Both the position numbers and the translations under genes were made by a program. Under the pieces are notes generated by a model that worked only from the letters and a program-made list of their open reading frames with translations, made no database searches and had not been told where the DNA came from. From an uncultured Erysipelotrichaceae bacterium (GTDB lineage Bacteria > Bacillota_I > Bacilli_A > RF39 > UBA660), in contig CACXEZ010000024.1 of NCBI GenBank assembly GCA_902766815.1, positions 1 to 9,830 on the forward strand: 9,830 nucleotides of DNA, in the 5' to 3' direction. Below are positions 6,385 through 9,830 of this stretch, piece after piece (position 1 is the first letter of the stretch; the number at the start of each line of letters is the position of its first letter).

Positions 6385-6399
6385 CGACATTGTTCGACA
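6383..6399 (-). promoter_or_regulatory. Two tandem 0A boxes (Spo0A operator) upstream of spo0A
   Basis: TTCGACA occurs twice, at 6383-6389 and 6393-6399. On the minus strand each reads TGTCGAA, the core of the Spo0A binding box (TGNCGAA). The second copy extends to TTGTCGAA. The copies are ten bases apart, about one helical turn, which places two Spo0A molecules on the same DNA face. The pair sits directly over the -35 region of the spo0A promoter, so Spo0A should control its own gene. Confidence 0.75.
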
Positions 6400-6416
6400 A
6401 AGCACTTTGTTATACT
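6384..6416 (+). promoter_or_regulatory. spo0A promoter with extended -10 and 0A boxes over the -35 region
   Basis: TATACT at 6411-6416 is preceded by TGT at 6408-6410, forming an extended -10. No good -35 lies at 17 bases. TCGACA at 6384-6389 matches five of six consensus positions but stands 21 bases away and is part of the first 0A box. An over-long spacer with 0A boxes over the -35 is the architecture of Spo0A-activated sigma-A promoters such as spoIIG of Bacillus subtilis. Expected start of transcription is near 6423. Confidence 0.6.
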
Positions 6417-6446
6417 AAAGATGAAAAGATTAGAAAGGAAATAAAA

Positions 6447-7211
6447 ATGGAAAAAATAAGAGTTTTAATGATTGATGATAATATCAATTTAACAGAAATG
6501 GTTAAAGAATATTTTAAAAATAATAATCAAATTGAGGTTGTTTCTTGTCGTTATGATGGAGTGGAAGGGTTAAAGGCTATAGAAGAGATGGAAGGACAAT
6601 ATGATGTTATTTTGCTTGATCTAATTATGCCTAAGAAAGATGGAATAGGGGTATTAGAAGAATTAAGAAAGAAAAAGATGACTAAAAATATTATTGTAGA
6701 AACTTCTTATAATAGTCCTGACGTTATTAGAAACGTTAGTGAGTATGGGGTAAATTATTATATATTGAAACCTTTTGAATTAGATGATTTAGAAAGAAGA
6801 GTTTTGGATATTTTTAAAAGAGTTGAAAATAAGAGTATTGATTTATATAAAAATAGCTTGGAAATATCTATTACTAGAATGTTACATGAGTTAGGAATGC
6901 CTGCTCATATTAAGGGATATCAGTATATTAGAGATGGTATTATGATGATCTATAATAATCCTGACATTATAGGTGGAATTACAAAGGAATTATATCCTGA
7001 TGTGGCTTCTAAATATAATACTACAGTGTCTAGAGTTGAAAGAGCTATTAGACATGCTATAGAGGTAAGTTGGAATCGCGGTAATTGGGATTTAATGGAA
7101 GAGATATTTGGACATAGTGTAGATATTGATAAAGCTAAGCCTACTAATTCTGAATTTATTGTAACAATTGCTGATAAATTGAGATTGGAATTTATGAAAC
7201 AAAGTATTTAA
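6447..7211 (+). CDS. spo0A: Sporulation master response regulator Spo0A
   Basis: Spo0A is the phosphorelay-controlled transcription factor that commits cells to sporulation and represses or activates genes through 0A boxes. The 254-residue protein has a receiver domain (residues 1 to about 120) with the acidic pair D10/D11, phospho-acceptor D58 in LLDLIMP, T86 and K108 in LKPF. A linker leads to the Spo0A C-terminal DNA-binding domain, unmistakable by [20 protein letters not shown] (147-166) and by the recognition helix [18 protein letters not shown] (195-212). I start at ATG 6447 because GAAAGGA at 6433-6439 precedes it and the family begins with this [14 protein letters not shown] sequence. 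The longer in-frame version from 6390 would begin inside the operator and upstream of the predicted transcription start. Conservation of the recognition helix means classical 0A boxes should be bound, and two lie just upstream. All activation residues are intact. Confidence 0.97.
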   Translation: MEKIRVLMIDDNINLTEMVKEYFKNNNQIEVVSCRYDGVEGLKAIEEMEGQYDVILLDLIMPKKDGIGVLEELRKKKMTKNIIVETSYNSPDVIRNVSEYGVNYYILKPFELDDLERRVLDIFKRVENKSIDLYKNSLEISITRMLHELGMPAHIKGYQYIRDGIMMIYNNPDIIGGITKELYPDVASKYNTTVSRVERAIRHAIEVSWNRGNWDLMEEIFGHSVDIDKAKPTNSEFIVTIADKLRLEFMKQSI

Positions 7212-7212
7212 A

Positions 7213-7242
7213 GATATTGTCTATAGATAATATTCTTTTTTT
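7213..7242 (+). terminator. Terminator after spo0A
   Basis: ATATTGTC at 7214-7221 pairs with GATAATAT at 7226-7233 (one G-U) around a TATA loop. TTCTTTTTTT follows immediately. It begins two bases after the spo0A stop codon, so spo0A is a single-gene transcript. Confidence 0.75.
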
Positions 7243-7254
7243 CTTTGATATCAG

Positions 7255-7282
7255 TTGAAATATTAGAAAAAAGTATTATAAT
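7255..7282 (+). promoter_or_regulatory. Sigma-A promoter of the gene after spo0A
   Basis: TTGAAA at 7255-7260 (five of six) and a perfect TATAAT at 7277-7282 are separated by 16 bases. Transcription would begin near 7289. This rules out a translation start at 7245 and supports the ATG at 7308. No 0A box is visible here. Confidence 0.7.
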
Positions 7283-7307
7283 ATTTATTGCTTGTGAGGG
7301 GATATGG

Positions 7308-8444
7308 ATGAATTATGTATTAGGATTATTGTTACTTGGTGTTTTTGGAAGAGAGACTTTTCATATAAAAGAAGAAATGCAAATGCTTAAGGAACAAGAA
7401 CTTTTTGAAGATAAGATTAATTGGCTATTGCAATATTATCAGGAAAAAGGACTTACTATTTTTGGATTTCATGATTTATGTGAGTCAGTTTTTTCTTCTG
7501 TTTTTTCTGAGAATAGTTTATTGGATGATTTGGCAAGTAATTTGACTACTGATAGTTTTGTTCCATTTCTTGTTGATGCTTTTTCACCGGTTATTCATAA
7601 ACCACAACATATTCAATATATGTTAGAAAATAATTTGAGTTTAGAAGATGTTAAACTTTCAAAATTATATGGCAATCTTTGGAAGATTGCTCATGTATTT
7701 GATGATGAGGATTTGTTTTATTTTTTAGAGTCTTTTATGGATTGTTATTATAAGAAGTATAAGATAGATTCTTGTGATTATGATATTTATTTAACGGATC
7801 TTTTAAGAGAGAGTGCAGAACCTCTTATTGTTTATTCTAGTGGTTTTAGGGATTTAGTGCAGAGATATCTTGGTTTTAAAAATAATAAAAAGAAAGCTGA
7901 TTTTAATTATAATTACTTACAGTTAAATGATTCTTTTCAAGTTTTGGACATTATGGATAAAATAAAAAGAAATTTTGAGAGTTTTCTTGATGTTAATTCT
8001 AATTCTGATATCATTGTCTTAGGATGTGAAAATGAAATTAATAAGTTTGATTTACATTCTTCAGTTATTTTACAATATTATGATGCTTTAAAGGATCTTT
8101 GCTCTTACTATCAATTAACTTATCTAGATTTAAATGATAGTAAGAAAAAATTTGGAACTATTCGTAATAAAAATTATTTCATTACGATGGCTATTTTAAA
8201 CGAACTTTATGATATGAAGATAAATAAAACTTATGGAAATAGACATAAGATTAATACTAATTTTAAACAAACTAATGAAGGAGTTAGAGGAATGATTCGT
8301 TCTATAGATAAAGATTATAATCATACTTTTGTAGAGTTGGATGGTACATATGGTTATGAAAGGGAAAAAGTATTGGATAGAGCTAGGGTACAATTAGAAG
8401 AAAGAAGAGTGTTTGAAAAGGTATTAAGAAATAAAAAAGTATAG
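7308..8444 (+). CDS. Unrecognised protein with N-terminal membrane segment, possibly a degenerate SGNH-hydrolase-like protein
   Basis: The 378-residue product starts at ATG 7308, six bases after GAGGGG (7296-7301), and follows its own promoter. A short hydrophobic stretch (residues 3-13, YVLGLLLLGVF) could be an uncleaved anchor or weak signal. The rest is hydrophilic, rich in aromatic and acidic residues, and ends in a strongly charged helix-like tail (about 348-378). I do not recognise the full protein. The region from 172 to 302 recalls the second half of SGNH/GDSL acylhydrolases of gut Bacillota: LIVYSSGFRDLVQRYLG at 173-189, then IKRNFESFL, then SDIIVLG at 233-239, then QYYDALKDLCSYYQLTYLDL at 256-275. 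However, no GDS nucleophile block or DxxH block can be found, so if it is related it is probably non-catalytic. It is transcribed separately from spo0A; a sporulation role is only suggested by adjacency. Confidence 0.75.
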   Translation: MNYVLGLLLLGVFGRETFHIKEEMQMLKEQELFEDKINWLLQYYQEKGLTIFGFHDLCESVFSSVFSENSLLDDLASNLTTDSFVPFLVDAFSPVIHKPQHIQYMLENNLSLEDVKLSKLYGNLWKIAHVFDDEDLFYFLESFMDCYYKKYKIDSCDYDIYLTDLLRESAEPLIVYSSGFRDLVQRYLGFKNNKKKADFNYNYLQLNDSFQVLDIMDKIKRNFESFLDVNSNSDIIVLGCENEINKFDLHSSVILQYYDALKDLCSYYQLTYLDLNDSKKKFGTIRNKNYFITMAILNELYDMKINKTYGNRHKINTNFKQTNEGVRGMIRSIDKDYNHTFVELDGTYGYEREKVLDRARVQLEERRVFEKVLRNKKV

Positions 8445-8576
8445 AATAGAGCTTTTATATGATTGTAAGTCTTTATCTGATGTTAGTGAATTTTATCTTG
8501 TCACCTTTGTATTATTATGAATGATATATTTATTTTAAATTTTCATTTTTTTTCATATAATTTATTGGTGATATTT
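8445..8576 (+). other. Intergenic leader before the ZIP transporter
   Basis: No terminator follows the preceding gene, so read-through into the transporter gene is possible. Weak promoter pieces are present: TTGTCA at 8498-8503 without a good -10 at proper spacing, and a perfect TATAAT at 8556-8561 whose -35 (TTTTAA at 8533-8538) is poor and which would start transcription only about nine bases before the ATG. No palindromic Zur- or MntR-like operator is visible. Confidence 0.35.
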
Positions 8577-9323
8577 ATGAATATAATTCAAATGGCTTTT
8601 TTACTTACTACATTGGCTGGATTATCTACATTGTTAGGAATTATTCCTATATTGATTCCTATTAAGAATGAAAAGAAGATTATTGCTGGTAGTTTGGCTT
8701 TTGCAGCAGGGGTAATGCTTTGTGTATCTATTACAGATTTAATTCTGGAGAGTGTTCATATGCTTGATGAATATATGAATAGTGCTTTTATTTGTTTCGT
8801 TTGTTTTTTATTTATTTTTTTAGGGATGATTTCTTCTTCTATTATTGGTGATAAGGTTTCTAATGTAGTTTTAGATAATTCTTTGTATAAGGTTGGTATT
8901 ATTTCAATGTTGGCAATTGTTTTGCATAATATTCCTGAAGGAATTGCTACTTTTATTTCAACTACTAAAGATACTTCGTTAGGTATTTCTTTGACAATTG
9001 CTATTGCTTTACATAATATTCCTGAAGGAATATCTATAGGGATACCTATTTATTATTCTACTCATAACAAGGGAAAGGCCTTTCTTTATACTTTTGTATC
9101 AGCATTGTCTGAACCTTTTGGAGCATTTATTACTTATTTATTTTTATTACCTTTTATGAATAATTTAATTTTAGGATTTTTATTTTCTTTTATTGCAGGA
9201 GTTATGATACAGATAGCTATGGCTGAATTATTACCTACTTCTTGTCAATATGGAAATTCTAAGTTAAGTTATAGTTTTTTTATCATTGGTATTCTATTTA
9301 TGCTATTTAAGTTTATTTTTTAA
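8577..9323 (+). CDS. zupT: ZIP-family divalent metal transporter, ZupT-like
   Basis: ZIP proteins import zinc, and often iron or manganese, across the cytoplasmic membrane. The 248-residue product has about eight hydrophobic helices and both hallmark metal-site motifs: HNIPEG at residues 117-122 (helix 4) and HNIPEG at 146-151 (helix 5). SEPFGA at 178-183 and a late acidic residue E217 also fit the ZupT-like subfamily. The loop between helices 3 and 4, which is histidine-rich in many ZIPs, is short and lacks a histidine cluster. I choose ATG 8577, with GGTGA at 8567-8571, because the first helix starts there; an upstream in-frame ATG at 8517 would add twenty residues with no ribosome binding site. 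Metal specificity cannot be read from sequence. It is probably expressed alone or by read-through from the gene before. Confidence 0.9.
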   Translation: MNIIQMAFLLTTLAGLSTLLGIIPILIPIKNEKKIIAGSLAFAAGVMLCVSITDLILESVHMLDEYMNSAFICFVCFLFIFLGMISSSIIGDKVSNVVLDNSLYKVGIISMLAIVLHNIPEGIATFISTTKDTSLGISLTIAIALHNIPEGISIGIPIYYSTHNKGKAFLYTFVSALSEPFGAFITYLFLLPFMNNLILGFLFSFIAGVMIQIAMAELLPTSCQYGNSKLSYSFFIIGILFMLFKFIF

Positions 9324-9330
9324 TTGATGA

Positions 9331-9359
9331 TTGACATGGTATCAAATTTATGTTAGGAT
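9331..9359 (+). promoter_or_regulatory. Strong promoter of the phosphoesterase gene
   Basis: A perfect TTGACA at 9331-9336 and TAGGAT at 9354-9359 are 17 bases apart, with TGT at 9351-9353 extending the -10. Transcription should begin near 9366, followed by GGAGG at 9380-9384. Confidence 0.75.
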
Positions 9360-9392
9360 ATGTAACATCTTTGGATATCGGAGGAAGTTGTT

Positions 9393-9830
9393 ATGTCGGA
9401 TCAAACAGTAAAATTAATAAAACTTATTAAAGAAGGGAAAACTTGTAATGATATATGTGGTATTTTAGGAATTTCTAATAAACAATTATTTAATAATTTG
9501 ACTAATTTAAGAAATAAGGGATTTTTTTTAAAGAGAAAATATTATTCTAATGGTGTTATTGTTTATCATCCTATTGAAACAATTAGTGATTTAAATAGAT
9601 ATCATGAAAGACATGGAAATGCTATTATTACTGCTCACAGTGAAACATGTTTAAAATGCTTGGTTATATCTGATTTACATTTTGGCAATCAGTTAGAAAG
9701 AATCGATTTAATTGATAAGGCTTATGAATATTGTATTAATAACAATATACATATTATTTTATGTTGTGGTGATTTGATTGATGGTACTTTTACTAGAGGA
9801 GAGCAAAGAATATCAGATATATATTTGCAA
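9393..9830 (+). CDS. Metallophosphoesterase with N-terminal helix-turn-helix, cut by window end
   Basis: The frame opens at ATG 9393, eight bases after GGAGG at 9380-9384, and is still open at the window edge (146 visible residues). Residues 1 to about 46 look like a small winged or MarR-like helix-turn-helix: LIKEGKTCNDICGILGISNK, then a second helix ending LRNKGF. From residue 90 a calcineurin-like phosphoesterase domain begins: VISDLHFGN at 91-99 supplies the metal-binding D94 and H96, and CCGDLIDG at 124-131 supplies D127. The remaining metal ligands (the NHE and GHxH blocks) would lie beyond the edge. Such enzymes hydrolyse phosphomonoesters, phosphodiesters or nucleotides, so the substrate is open. 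The domain order suggests a nucleic-acid-directed or self-regulating phosphoesterase, which is inference. Confidence 0.85.
   Translation, partial: MSDQTVKLIKLIKEGKTCNDICGILGISNKQLFNNLTNLRNKGFFLKRKYYSNGVIVYHPIETISDLNRYHERHGNAIITAHSETCLKCLVISDLHFGNQLERIDLIDKAYEYCINNNIHIILCCGDLIDGTFTRGEQRISDIYLQ

Noticed and set aside
6390..6446. Longer Spo0A starting at 6390
   Set aside because: The extra nineteen residues would begin within the 0A-box region and upstream of the predicted transcription start; ATG 6447 has the ribosome binding site and matches the family N-terminus.
7245..7307. Longer N-terminus for the gene after spo0A
   Set aside because: A promoter (7255-7282) lies within it, and a GAGGGG site precedes the ATG at 7308.
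1..9830. Mycoplasma-type genetic code (TGA read as tryptophan)
   Set aside because: No in-frame TGA interrupts any conserved protein, all tryptophans are TGG, and reading the TGA at 1651 as tryptophan does not restore the coiled-coil frame.
1..9830. CRISPR array, tRNA, rRNA, riboswitch or multi-gene defence system
   Set aside because: No regularly spaced repeats, cloverleaf-like segments or long structured leaders were seen; the only nuclease-like gene is the dead tnpB.

Overview
This is an AT-rich window from a low-GC Gram-positive bacterium (Bacillota or a neighbouring spore-forming Mollicutes-like lineage). The main evidence is a complete spo0A gene with a conserved DNA-recognition helix, strong AGGAGG-type ribosome binding sites and sigma-A promoters, often with an extended TGn -10. 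All ten readable stop codons are TAA or TAG, and tryptophan is written TGG, so the standard bacterial code is in use. Lineage is inferred from gene content and style only.

Layout. (1) Positions 1-876 hold the 3' part of a NAGPA/DUF2233-type phosphodiester glycosidase, a small overlapping membrane protein and a probable terminator. (2) Positions 877-1560 hold no intact gene. They contain a decayed IS200/IS605-type element: a tnpB scar that keeps the first codons and the zinc-ribbon end but has lost most of its middle, followed by a structured segment resembling an omega-RNA/right end. (3) Positions 1561-2131 encode a coiled-coil protein of unknown function, apparently split by a one-base frameshift. 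(4) Positions 2172-6373 form a tightly packed operon with its own consensus promoter and a perfect 13-bp terminator stem: pgk, a flippase-like LPG-synthase-type membrane protein, a GT4 glycosyltransferase and a divergent tpiA. (5) Positions 6383-7242 are spo0A with two tandem 0A boxes over its promoter region and a terminator. (6) Positions 7255-8444 encode an unrecognised membrane-anchored protein from its own promoter. (7) Positions 8577-9323 are a ZIP-family (ZupT-like) metal transporter. (8) From 9331 to the window edge a strong promoter drives an HTH-metallophosphoesterase gene, cut at position 9830.

How the genes work together. The operon joins two lower-glycolysis enzymes to two proteins that fit glycolipid or lipid-anchor synthesis at the membrane. 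This suggests co-expression of glycolytic flux with envelope lipid building, although the link may only be shared growth-dependent transcription. Spo0A is the master regulator of sporulation entry, and the boxes ahead of its own gene predict autoregulation.

No CRISPR array, tRNA, rRNA or clear multi-gene defence system is visible. The observations most worth checking are the spo0A promoter architecture, the divergent active-site loop of TpiA, the mixed glycolysis/glycolipid operon, the tnpB scar with retained RNA-like end, and the unknown gene after spo0A.
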